Shown one piece after another: positions 19,062 through 27,380 of a DNA stretch of 64,000 bases; within the stretch, counting starts at the first letter, position 1, and each line of letters starts with the position of its first letter. This DNA comes from Arthrobacter livingstonensis (GTDB lineage Bacteria > Actinomycetota > Actinomycetes > Actinomycetales > Micrococcaceae). Under the pieces are notes generated by a model, which was not told the DNA's origin, did not search any database, and worked only from the letters and a program-made list of their open reading frames with translations. Location of the stretch: positions 124,001 through 188,000 of the forward strand of contig NZ_QJVD01000003.1 of assembly GCF_003219815.1 (NCBI RefSeq), written 5' to 3'. The position numbers and the translations under genes are program-made.

Positions 19062-20368
19062 GCTGCGGCGGGTGGGTTGGCCGCCGCAGCTGTGGTTGTG
19101 GGGTGGGGGTTAGGGGTTGATGATGTTGTTGTTGGGGCCGTAGCCGAATTTGGTGATGTTTTCGGCGCCGTTTTCGTCGATGACGAGGATGTCGTGTTCG
19201 CGGTAGCCGCCAGCGCCGGGTTGGCCGTCGGGGACGGTGATCATGGGTTCCATGGAGACGACCATGCCGGGTTCCAGGACGGTGTCGATGTCTTCGCGCA
19301 GTTCCAGTCCGGCTTCGCGGCCGTAGTAGTGGGAGAGGACGCCGAAGGAGTGGCCGTAGCCGAAGGTGCGGTTGGCGAGGAGGCCGTGGCTGATGTAGAT
19401 CTCGTTGAGTTCGGCGGCGATGTCCTTGCAGACGGCGCCGGGCTTGATCAGTTCCAGGCCGCGTTCGTGGACTTCGACGTTGACGTTCCACAGTTCCAGG
19501 GAGCGGGCGTCGGGTTCGCCGAGGAAGAGGGTGCGTTCCAGGGCGGTGTAGTAGCCGCTGGTCATGGGGAAGCAGTTCAGGGACAGGATGTCCCCTTGCT
19601 GGAGTTTGCGGGTGGTGGCCCAGTTGTGGGCGCCGTCGGTGTTGATGCCGGACTGGAACCAGACCCAGGTGTCGCGGACTTCCTGGTCGGGGAAGGTGCG
19701 GGCGATTTCGTGGACCATGGCTTCGGTGCCGATGAGGGCGACTTCGTATTCGGTGATGCCTTCGGTGATGGCGGCCTTGATGGCTTCGCCGCCGAGGTCG
19801 CCGATGCGGGCGCCGTGTTTGATGACTTCGATTTCCTCGGCGGACTTGATCATGCGTTGGCGCATGGCGGCTTGGGAGACGTCGGTGAGGGTGGCGTCGG
19901 GGAAGGCGGCTTGGAGTTTGTCGCGGAGCAGGACCGGGAGGGTGTCGTCTTCGACGCCGAGGCGGGTGGCTTTGATGCCGCGGCGGTTGAGGGCTTCCTG
20001 GATGCCGAAGTAGAAGTTGTCGCGGCGCCAGTCGGTGTAGACGATGTTGTCGCCGTAGCTGGTGCGCCAGGGCATGCCGGCGTCGATGTTGGCGGTGATG
20101 GAGACGGAATCGTCGGCGGTGACGACGAGTGCGTAGGAGCGGCCGAAGTAGGTGAAGAGGTAGTCGGAGTAGTACTTGATGTTGTGGTAGCTGGTCAGGA
20201 CGACGGCGTCGAGGTTCTTTTCGGCCATGATCCGGCGCAGGCCATTGAGGCGGCGTTCGAACTCCGCGTCGGAGAACGTCAGCTTTTGCTTGCTGCCGTT
20301 GTGCAGGGTCTTCAGGCGCTCCAGCTCGGAAACGTTGGTGGCGGCGGAGGAAGTTGAGATGGTCATGG
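19062..20368. repeat. 1,307-bp direct repeat, copy 2 (creatinase block)
   Basis: Identical to 15273-16579 in every segment compared and in the same orientation, 3,789 bp away. Identity stops two bases upstream of the creatinase ATG and at the base of the terminator hairpin. Confidence 0.93.
19110..20366 (-). CDS. Creatinase (creatine amidinohydrolase), copy 2
   Basis: The 418-residue product is identical to copy 1, including catalytic His247 and Glu373. It differs in its upstream region: the ribosome site is AAAGGA, and it follows the NCS1 permease by 47 bp instead of the MHS carrier. With the permease upstream and creatininase downstream it supplies the second step of creatinine breakdown in the same transcript. 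Confidence 0.95.
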   Translation of the reverse strand: MTISTSSAATNVSELERLKTLHNGSKQKLTFSDAEFERRLNGLRRIMAEKNLDAVVLTSYHNIKYYSDYLFTYFGRSYALVVTADDSVSITANIDAGMPWRTSYGDNIVYTDWRRDNFYFGIQEALNRRGIKATRLGVEDDTLPVLLRDKLQAAFPDATLTDVSQAAMRQRMIKSAEEIEVIKHGARIGDLGGEAIKAAITEGITEYEVALIGTEAMVHEIARTFPDQEVRDTWVWFQSGINTDGAHNWATTRKLQQGDILSLNCFPMTSGYYTALERTLFLGEPDARSLELWNVNVEVHERGLELIKPGAVCKDIAAELNEIYISHGLLANRTFGYGHSFGVLSHYYGREAGLELREDIDTVLEPGMVVSMEPMITVPDGQPGAGGYREHDILVIDENGAENITKFGYGPNNNIINP

Positions 20369-20413
20369 GATATTCCTTTGCATTGATGGTGAAATTTGGG
20401 TGGCGGCCCGGTC

Positions 20414-21952
20414 TCAGGCCACGGGCTCCGGTGTCGGGGTACTGTCCACGCAGGCATCGCCGTGCACCGCGAGGACGGATTCTTCGAGCAGGTTGGCGCG
20501 AATGCCGAGGGGCACGCCGGCCCGGATGCGCTTACGGAAGCGCGGGTAACCGAGGCCGAAGTAGATGGCGGAGGATGTGAGCGTGCCGGCCAGCCAGGAG
20601 ATGTCGATGCCGCCCATGGCCTTGGCGATGGGACCCTGAAGTGCGGGGATGCCGCCGTACATGAACAGCCACGTCATGATGAGGCCGGCGAAGAACGCAA
20701 TGAACGCCGGGGGGTTGATCGACTTCAGCGCCGTGGACTTCGGATCCAGGAACAGGTACGAATAATCCTTGTGGCGCCGTTCAAAGATGAAGTAGTGCAC
20801 GGCCATGATGCCGCCCCAGGTGGCCACCCAGGCCACAATGGCGCCGAGCCAGGTGTCGAGGATCGTCGCAAAGTCCTGCGCGAACATGAAGGCGATGACG
20901 GCGCCCATGGATAGAATGCCGACTAGGATCGAGAGCTTGCGGCGGGAGATCTTCACATCCAGAGCCTGGAAGGCGACGCCGAAGGTGTACAGGTTGATGA
21001 TGTTGGTGGCGATGGGGCCGTGGATGACCAGCAGGATGACCGGTATGGCCATGGTGCCGAAACTGGAGACGATCAATTCCCCGGGGTCGGCCGAGCCGTT
21101 CCTGGTGGCGAGGCTGGCGCCGAGGATGCCGAGCCAGACGACGGGCAGGAACTGGCCCAGGACGCTGACCAGAAACAGCTTGGCAGGCTTGACCTTGCGG
21201 CTGACGAAGCGGGAGTAATCGGGGGCATAGGTGAACCAGCCGATGCCCCAGCCAATGCCGATGACGGTCATGATGGAGGACATCGCGGCGATGCGCGGGA
21301 GGCCTTCCAGGACGGCGCCGGCCGGTCCCGCGTAGCCCCAGTTGATGTCAAGGTGCGTCCAGGCGATGATCGACATCGCGACCAGGACGATAATGGTGGG
21401 CGGCATGGTGATGCGTTCGAACTTGGCGATGGCGCGGTAGCCGCGGTAGCAGATGGCCACCTGCACGCTCATGATGACGGCGGCAACGGCGATGCGCACC
21501 AGGAGGTTGCGCTGGCCCGGATCCACCCAGCCGATCATGCCGAACAGGGCCATGACGAGGTCCAGGATGACCCAGGTGTTTACGGCGGACCAGCCGATGG
21601 CAATCGTCGCCTGGATGGCCGCCGGCAGATAGGCGCCCCGGCGGCCAAAGGCGCCGCGGGCCAGCAGCATGCCGGTGGCGCCGGTCCGCTGGCCCAGGAT
21701 CACAAAGAACCCGAAGCCCATCATGCCGATGATGTTGCCGGCGATGAGGACCGTGATCGTGTCCCTCAGGCCCAGGCCAAGCGAGATGCCGAGAGCACCG
21801 AGGATCCAGTTGATGGGGGCGACGTTGGCGCCCGCCCAGATCCAGAACTGGCCGGACAGCTTGGTGGTGCGTGCCGATTCGGGGATGGGCTGCAGGACGT
21901 CTTCGACCTCAAGGGTCGCAGCTTCGTGCGACCGTACTCTAGTTCGGCTCAT
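20414..21952 (-). CDS. NCS1-family permease, probable creatinine transporter
   Basis: A 512-residue, 12-helix cytosine/purines/hydantoin-type (CodB-like) symporter. Conserved segments include SGQFWIWAGANVAPINWILGALG in helix 1 and GWGIGWFTYAPDYSRFV in helix 6. First gene of the permease-creatinase-creatininase operon and divergent from a PucR regulator. Cytosine-permease-like proteins beside creatininase are plausible creatinine carriers; transport is inferred. A paralogue (34426-36108) lies at the other end of the island, also opposite a PucR gene. Confidence 0.9.
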   Translation of the reverse strand: MSRTRVRSHEAATLEVEDVLQPIPESARTTKLSGQFWIWAGANVAPINWILGALGISLGLGLRDTITVLIAGNIIGMMGFGFFVILGQRTGATGMLLARGAFGRRGAYLPAAIQATIAIGWSAVNTWVILDLVMALFGMIGWVDPGQRNLLVRIAVAAVIMSVQVAICYRGYRAIAKFERITMPPTIIVLVAMSIIAWTHLDINWGYAGPAGAVLEGLPRIAAMSSIMTVIGIGWGIGWFTYAPDYSRFVSRKVKPAKLFLVSVLGQFLPVVWLGILGASLATRNGSADPGELIVSSFGTMAIPVILLVIHGPIATNIINLYTFGVAFQALDVKISRRKLSILVGILSMGAVIAFMFAQDFATILDTWLGAIVAWVATWGGIMAVHYFIFERRHKDYSYLFLDPKSTALKSINPPAFIAFFAGLIMTWLFMYGGIPALQGPIAKAMGGIDISWLAGTLTSSAIYFGLGYPRFRKRIRAGVPLGIRANLLEESVLAVHGDACVDSTPTPEPVA

Positions 21953-22059
21953 GCAGGTCTCGATTCACTACGTTGTGCTGGGGATGCAATGTTGCTCCAG
22001 CTTATGGGTGATCCACGGCACAGAATAGAGACATTTCGACTACACTAATTCATTATTAG

Positions 22060-22074
22060 ACGACAAAATGTCGT
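22060..22074. promoter_or_regulatory. Palindrome in the PucR-permease divergent region
   Basis: ACGACA-AAA-TGTCGT is a perfect inverted repeat lying 20 bp before the PucR start. A related GACATTTCGAC occurs at about 22030. It is a candidate autoregulatory or permease operator. Confidence 0.45.
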
Positions 22075-22093
22075 ATATTGCTGAGGGAGCTCC

Positions 22094-23602
22094 ATGATTA
22101 CGCTCGCAGAAGTCCTTGCTTCGGCGTCGATGTCCGCCGCCGACCCGCTGCTGTGCAGCAATGTGCCCGGCACCTTGGACCGCGTGGTCCGGTGGGTGCA
22201 TTCCAGCGAGGTCCTCGAGATCGCACCCCTCCTGCGCGGGGGCGAGTTGCTGCTCTCCGGGGGCGAGGCCTTATTGGCCCTGCCCCCGCAGGAACAGGAA
22301 GAATATATCCGCAGCCTCGCAGCCCGGAACGTCGCGGCGCTGGCCTTGCAGACGGCGGGCCATTCCGCACCCTTGCCGCCACGGCTGATTGCCGTGGCCA
22401 ACGAGGGGGGTTTGCCCTTGATCGACCTCCGCGCGGTGGCGCCTTTTGTCGATATTGCCGAGGCGGTCAACCGCCTGGTGGTCAACGAGCAGGCCGACGC
22501 CCACCTGATCGTCGACGACGTCTCACGGCGCATTGCCCGCCAGATTACCGACAAGGGCCCCCACCTGCCCACCATTCTCGACCTGATCGCCGATGCGTTC
22601 GCGGCAGAGGTGTCCCTGGCAGCTGCCGACGGCACGTCCCTGGGCCATGCAGGCAGCGCCGTCACGGGGGATGGGTCAACGGCGGTGGCCGGCATCGTGG
22701 TTGGCGGTCAGCTCGCAGCCCAGCTGACCCTCAGTTCACTGTCGCCGGACCCGTTCCTGCTGAAACTGGCGGCCGACCGGCTTTCCGGCATCCTGGCCCT
22801 GGCCCTGGCGCAGGCCTTTCGACCGACGCCGGCCCAGGTCGCCGATGCGCGCCTGCTGGAATCGCTGATTGAGGGCGCCGGGGCCGCAACGGTCCAGCGG
22901 CAGTGGCTGCAGGCCGGGCTGCAGCCGGGCCAGGCCGCGGTCATGGCCGTCTTTCGTTCCTCAGGCAGGGAAGTGAATTTCTCTGCCGTCGAACGTGCCC
23001 TGCGTGTGCGGGGAGTGAATGGCAGGTCGCACCTGTGGGACGGGGAGCTGGCCGTGCTGTTTGCCCTGCCACGCGACAATGCGCGGAAGGCCCGCGAAGC
23101 CCTGCTCCGCGCAGCGCGGGACGCCGTGCGGGGCACAGACGCCTGTGCGGCATTCGGGCCGAACGTGGGCGACGGTGTCCGCGCGCACGAGTCCTACGTG
23201 GAGGCGCAGGCAACCCTGGGGCTTGGGCTGACTGAAACGGGCGAGGTGTTCGATGCCATGGACTTCCTGGCCCGGAGGGTCCTGGGGATGGTGCCCGGGC
23301 CGGGTTTTTGGGACTTGTATGTGCGCTCGAGTGTCGGGGAGCTGCTGGACTGGGACCGAAAGCACGGCACCGTCCTGCTGGCGAGCCTGCTGTGCTGGCT
23401 GGACTCGGGGTGCAACACGACGGCCTCGGCGTTGACCTTGAACGTTGAACGGCAGACGATGCACAAGAGACTGAACAAGATCCAGGAACTGTTGGGCGGG
23501 GACCCGCGCGCGTCCGGCCACCTGCTGGACCTTCACCTCGCCGCCAAGGTTGCTGCCGCGACCGCGGGTCCCGCCCCGCACGCACCCGGGCGCAAGTCCT
23601 AG
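22094..23602 (+). CDS. PucR-family transcriptional regulator
   Basis: A 502-residue protein with the PucR N-terminal sensor domain (ITLAEVLASASMSAADPLL, GGELLLSGGEAL), a middle GGDEF-like region and the C-terminal PucR helix-turn-helix (TASALTLNVERQTMHKRLNKIQELLG). PucR proteins activate nitrogen-compound catabolism such as purine and allantoin use. A GAGGGAG site precedes the ATG. Divergent transcription from the NCS1 permease-creatinase-creatininase operon makes it the likely activator of that operon. Its last codons overlap the convergent GntR gene by 4 bp. Confidence 0.9.
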   Translation: MITLAEVLASASMSAADPLLCSNVPGTLDRVVRWVHSSEVLEIAPLLRGGELLLSGGEALLALPPQEQEEYIRSLAARNVAALALQTAGHSAPLPPRLIAVANEGGLPLIDLRAVAPFVDIAEAVNRLVVNEQADAHLIVDDVSRRIARQITDKGPHLPTILDLIADAFAAEVSLAAADGTSLGHAGSAVTGDGSTAVAGIVVGGQLAAQLTLSSLSPDPFLLKLAADRLSGILALALAQAFRPTPAQVADARLLESLIEGAGAATVQRQWLQAGLQPGQAAVMAVFRSSGREVNFSAVERALRVRGVNGRSHLWDGELAVLFALPRDNARKAREALLRAARDAVRGTDACAAFGPNVGDGVRAHESYVEAQATLGLGLTETGEVFDAMDFLARRVLGMVPGPGFWDLYVRSSVGELLDWDRKHGTVLLASLLCWLDSGCNTTASALTLNVERQTMHKRLNKIQELLGGDPRASGHLLDLHLAAKVAAATAGPAPHAPGRKS

Positions 23603-24270
23603 AGCACGCTGCGGACCGTCTTCTCAAAGCTGGTCACGTGGCCCAGGGCCAGGCTGCCGGCCAGCTCGGCATCGCCGTCGGCAATGGCCTCGAGCAGCTC
23701 AACGTGTTCAATGATGTGCCCGGCCACCGACGGGATCTTGTCCAGCACCAGGCACCAGATACGCGTGGCCAGGTTGTCGTACCGGATGAGCGCGTCCTCC
23801 AGGTGCGGGTTGGCCGCGGCAGCATAGATCTGCCGGTGCACCATAATGTCATAGCGCATGAGCGCCTGCTGGTCTGCGCCGCCGGGGCCCGAACCGGCGA
23901 TGTCGGCCGCCAGTTCCCGCAGCCTGGCCCGCATGTCCGCGGTGGCGGTCCGGGCCGCCCGCCGCGCCGCCAGGGGCTCCAGGAGCTCACGGATCTCGGA
24001 GATGTCGGCCAGCTCCGTGATGTCGACCCGGGTGGCGAAGGTGCCCCTTCGCGGGTAGGAGATCACCAGGTGGTCGATTTCCAGCCGCTTGAGCGCCTCG
24101 CGCACCGGGGTGCGCCCAATTCCGAGCTTCGCCGCCACGGCTGAGTCATTGATGGCTTCGCCCGGGCGGATTTCCAGCATGATCAACTGGTCGCGCAGGT
24201 TTCGGTAAGCCTGTTCCGACAGCGAAAGCTCCGCTGGGGCCGCTGCCTCGTCTTCCACTGCAAGGCTCAT
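23599..24270 (-). CDS. GntR-family regulator (FCD/FadR subfamily)
   Basis: A 223-residue regulator: an N-terminal winged helix (LRDQLIMLEIRPGEAINDSAVAAKLGIGRTPVREALKRLE) and an all-helical FCD domain with the metal-binding pattern D...H...H (MRYDIMVHRQIY, HIIEHVELLEAI). The start at 24270 is chosen for the GAGGAGG site; the frame is open to 24375 upstream. It is divergent from glyA-soxBDAG, with a TTGTTGCACTCAA site between, and probably controls the sarcosine operon. The inducer might be sarcosine, glycine or formaldehyde-derived folate; this is not shown. Confidence 0.9.
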   Translation of the reverse strand: MSLAVEDEAAAPAELSLSEQAYRNLRDQLIMLEIRPGEAINDSAVAAKLGIGRTPVREALKRLEIDHLVISYPRRGTFATRVDITELADISEIRELLEPLAARRAARTATADMRARLRELAADIAGSGPGGADQQALMRYDIMVHRQIYAAAANPHLEDALIRYDNLATRIWCLVLDKIPSVAGHIIEHVELLEAIADGDAELAGSLALGHVTSFEKTVRSVL

Positions 24271-24365
24271 CAGGCCTCCTCCTCGTGTCCTTGAAAAGTG
24301 CCGGCGCAACCGGCCGGCGGCACCTTGTCCCAACGACGCCCTTGACGTCGAGTGATCTACAACAT

Positions 24366-24380
24366 ATTGTTGCACTCAAT
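24366..24380. promoter_or_regulatory. Candidate GntR operator before glyA-sox operon
   Basis: ATTG-TTGCACT-CAAT is a palindrome containing the 13-mer TTGTTGCACTCAA, also found at 18176-18188 downstream of creatininase. It lies 69 bp before glyA and 95 bp before the GntR start. Confidence 0.5.
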
Positions 24381-24449
24381 CTAATATATCAGTCATGTAT
24401 TAGTTGACCAGTAGTCGTGGACTACTTACGAATTGCAAAGGAGCAACCC

Positions 24450-25775
24450 ATGGTGGACGTGCTGACAGGCACCCTTTCCAGCGTAGACCCCGAGGTCGAC
24501 GCGGCCATAGCCAGGGAGCTGGACCGCCAGCAGTCAACGCTGGAAATGATCGCCTCTGAAAACTTCGCACCGACTGCCGTCATGACGGCCCAGGGATCGG
24601 TGCTGACCAACAAGTATGCCGAAGGGCTCCCGGGCAAGCGGTACTATGGCGGCTGCGAGCACGTCGACGTGATCGAACAGCTGGCCATTGACAGGGTGAA
24701 GGCCCTTTTCGGCGCCGAAGCAGCCAATGTCCAGCCGCACTCCGGCGCCCAGGCAAACGCCGCGGCAATGTTTGCGCTCCTGGATCCGGGCGACACCATC
24801 ATGGGCCTGGACCTGGCCCACGGCGGCCACCTCACCCACGGCATGCGCATCAACTTCTCCGGCAAGCTGTACAACGTGGTTCCGTACCACGTCCGCGAAA
24901 CTGACATGGTCGTTGACATGGCCGAGGTGGAGGCGCTGGCGCTCGAACACCAGCCGAAGCTGATTGTGGCCGGCTGGTCCGCCTACACGCGCCAGCTCGA
25001 CTTTGCCGAGTTCCGACGCATCGCAGACCTGGTGGGCGCCTACCTCATGGTCGACATGGCGCACTTTGCCGGCCTTGTGGCCGCCGGGCTGCACCCGAAC
25101 CCGGTGCCCTACGCCGACGTCGTCACCACAACCACGCACAAGACCTTGGGCGGCCCGCGCGGCGGCGTCATCCTCAGCCGCGAATCGCTGGCCCGCAAAA
25201 TCAACTCTGCCGTCTTCCCCGGCCAGCAGGGCGGCCCGCTGGAACACGTGATCGCCGCGAAGGCCGTATCCTTCAAGATCGCCGCCACGGACGGCTTCAA
25301 GGATCGCCAGGAGCGCACCCTGGAGGGTGCCAGGATACTGGCCGAGCGCCTGCTGGCCCCGGACGTGGCTGAGTACGGGATCTCCGTGGTGGGCGGCGGC
25401 ACCGACGTCCACCTGGTTCTGGTGGACCTGCGCAACTCCGAACTGGACGGGCAGCAGGGCGAGGACCGCCTGCACCGGATCGGGATCACCGTCAACCGAA
25501 ACGCCGTCCCCTTTGACCCCCGCCCCCCGATGGTTTCCTCCGGGCTGCGCATCGGCACCCCGGCGCTGGCCACCCGCGGCTTTGGACCGGCCGAGTTCAC
25601 CGAGGTTGCCGACATCATCGCCGAGGCCATCAAGGGTGAGCTCAGCGAAGAGACGGCAGTGCTGCTCCGCGACAGGGTCACCGTCCTGGCCGAGAAATTC
25701 CCGCTTTACCCGAACCTGTCCGGCGCCAACCTTTCCAACGCTGCCGGATCAACTCCGAACGGAGCCGCACAGTGA
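24450..25775 (+). CDS. glyA: Serine hydroxymethyltransferase
   Basis: A 441-residue PLP enzyme interconverting glycine plus 5,10-methylene-THF and serine. The PLP lysine is Lys231 in [14 protein letters not shown]; the ends [10 protein letters not shown] and [15 protein letters not shown] are family hallmarks. The start at 24450 follows AAAGGAG. It is first in the sarcosine operon and its stop overlaps the soxB GTG. Here it would use both products of sarcosine oxidase, glycine and methylene-THF. Being inside the sox operon, it is probably a catabolic second copy rather than the housekeeping one. Confidence 0.96.
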   Translation: MVDVLTGTLSSVDPEVDAAIARELDRQQSTLEMIASENFAPTAVMTAQGSVLTNKYAEGLPGKRYYGGCEHVDVIEQLAIDRVKALFGAEAANVQPHSGAQANAAAMFALLDPGDTIMGLDLAHGGHLTHGMRINFSGKLYNVVPYHVRETDMVVDMAEVEALALEHQPKLIVAGWSAYTRQLDFAEFRRIADLVGAYLMVDMAHFAGLVAAGLHPNPVPYADVVTTTTHKTLGGPRGGVILSRESLARKINSAVFPGQQGGPLEHVIAAKAVSFKIAATDGFKDRQERTLEGARILAERLLAPDVAEYGISVVGGGTDVHLVLVDLRNSELDGQQGEDRLHRIGITVNRNAVPFDPRPPMVSSGLRIGTPALATRGFGPAEFTEVADIIAEAIKGELSEETAVLLRDRVTVLAEKFPLYPNLSGANLSNAAGSTPNGAAQ

Positions 25776-26992
25776 CCACCGAACACCTGCCCGAACACCC
25801 CGACTTCCTGTGGCGCAACCCGGACCCCAAGAAGTCCTACGACGCCGTCATCGTCGGCGGCGGCGGCCACGGACTGGCCACCGCCTACTTCCTGGCCAAG
25901 AACCACGGCATGACGAACATCGCCATCCTGGAAAAGGGTTGGCTGGCAGGCGGCAACATGGCCCGCAACACCACCATCATCCGTTCCAACTATCTCTGGG
26001 ATGAAAGCGCGGCCATTTACGAGCACTCGCTCAAGCTCTGGGAGATCCTGCCCGAGGAGCTCGAATACGACTTCCTGTTCAGCCAGCGCGGGGTCATGAA
26101 CCTGGCCCACACCCTGGGCGATGTGCGCGAAAGCGTGCGCCGCGTGGGCGCCAACCAGCTCAACGGCGTCGACGCCGAATGGCTGGACCCGAAGCAGGTC
26201 AAGGAACTGTGCCCCATTCTGAACATCAACGACAACATCCGCTACCCCGTGATGGGCGCCACCTACCAGCCGCGGGCCGGCATCGCCAAGCACGACCACG
26301 TGGCCTGGGCGTTTGCCCGCAAATGCGACGAGCTCGGCGTGGACATCATCCAAAACTGTGAGGTCACCGGCTTCATCAAGGACGGCAACAAGGTCACCGG
26401 GGTGCAGACCAGCCGCGGGACGATCAACACCGAAAAGGTGGGCCTGTGCGCCGCCGGGCACAGCTCGGTCCTGGCCGAGATGGCCGGGTTCCGGCTTCCC
26501 ATCCAGTCGCACCCGCTGCAGGCACTCGTCTCCGAGCTGCACGAACCCGTCCACCCCACCGTGGTCATGTCGAACCACGTGCACGTCTATGTTTCCCAGG
26601 CCCACAAGGGCGAACTGGTGATGGGGGCCGGTGTGGATTCCTACAACGGCTACGGACAGCGCGGTTCCTTCCACGTGATCGAGGAGCAGATGGCGGCCGC
26701 CGTCGAGCTTTTCCCCATCTTCGCCAGGGCACACGTGCTGCGCACCTGGGGCGGGATCGTGGACACCACCATGGACGCCTCGCCCATTGTCAGCCTCTCA
26801 CCGGTGGAGAACATGTTCGTGAACTGTGGCTGGGGAACCGGCGGGTTCAAGGGCACTCCAGCGGCCGGGCTCACCTTCGCGCACACCATTGCCACGGGCT
26901 CGCCGCACGAGCTGAACAAGCCCTTCGGGCTGGAGCGCTTTGAAACCGGCGCCCTCATCGACGAACACGGCGCCGCCGCCGTGGCCCACTAA
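25772..26992 (+). CDS. soxB: Sarcosine oxidase subunit beta
   Basis: A 406-residue flavoprotein subunit of heterotetrameric sarcosine oxidase, a cytoplasmic complex that oxidises sarcosine to glycine, passing the methyl group to THF and electrons to oxygen. The FAD-binding motif GGGGHG lies at 29-34. The segment [10 protein letters not shown] contains His174, matching the histidine that carries covalent FMN in the corynebacterial enzyme. GTG start overlapping the glyA stop (GTGA). Confidence 0.95.
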   Translation: MTTEHLPEHPDFLWRNPDPKKSYDAVIVGGGGHGLATAYFLAKNHGMTNIAILEKGWLAGGNMARNTTIIRSNYLWDESAAIYEHSLKLWEILPEELEYDFLFSQRGVMNLAHTLGDVRESVRRVGANQLNGVDAEWLDPKQVKELCPILNINDNIRYPVMGATYQPRAGIAKHDHVAWAFARKCDELGVDIIQNCEVTGFIKDGNKVTGVQTSRGTINTEKVGLCAAGHSSVLAEMAGFRLPIQSHPLQALVSELHEPVHPTVVMSNHVHVYVSQAHKGELVMGAGVDSYNGYGQRGSFHVIEEQMAAAVELFPIFARAHVLRTWGGIVDTTMDASPIVSLSPVENMFVNCGWGTGGFKGTPAAGLTFAHTIATGSPHELNKPFGLERFETGALIDEHGAAAVAH

Positions 26993-27018
26993 ACCGGCCC
27001 CAAGACAAGGAGCACACC

Positions 27019-27378
27019 ATGTTGTTGTTTTCATGCCCCAACTGCGGGCCGCGCAACGAAACCGAATTCCACTACGGGGGACAGGCCCATGTGGCCTACC
27101 CCGACCAGCCCGGGGAGCTCTCCGACCGCGAATGGGCGGAGTACCTCTTCTATCGCCAGAACACGAAGGGGCTGTTTGCCGAGCGCTGGGTGCACAGCAC
27201 CGGCTGCCGCAAATGGTTCAACATGATCCGGGACACCGTGAGCTATGACATCCAGGCCGTCTACCGGATGGGTGAACAGCCCCCGGAAGGCCTGACCGCG
27301 CCACCGGCCGCACAGGCCAAGTCCCAGCCCTTGGCACCCGCCGAGGCGAACCCCACCAACACATCGGAAGGAGTGTAG
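27019..27378 (+). CDS. soxD: Sarcosine oxidase subunit delta
   Basis: A 119-residue small subunit that binds zinc. The ligands Cys6, Cys9 ([13 protein letters not shown]), His59 and Cys63 ([11 protein letters not shown]) are all present. It is longer than many homologues because of an Ala/Pro-rich tail of about 30 residues. It lies between soxB and soxA, as is usual for this operon. Confidence 0.95.
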   Translation: MLLFSCPNCGPRNETEFHYGGQAHVAYPDQPGELSDREWAEYLFYRQNTKGLFAERWVHSTGCRKWFNMIRDTVSYDIQAVYRMGEQPPEGLTAPPAAQAKSQPLAPAEANPTNTSEGV

Positions 27379-27380
27379 TC

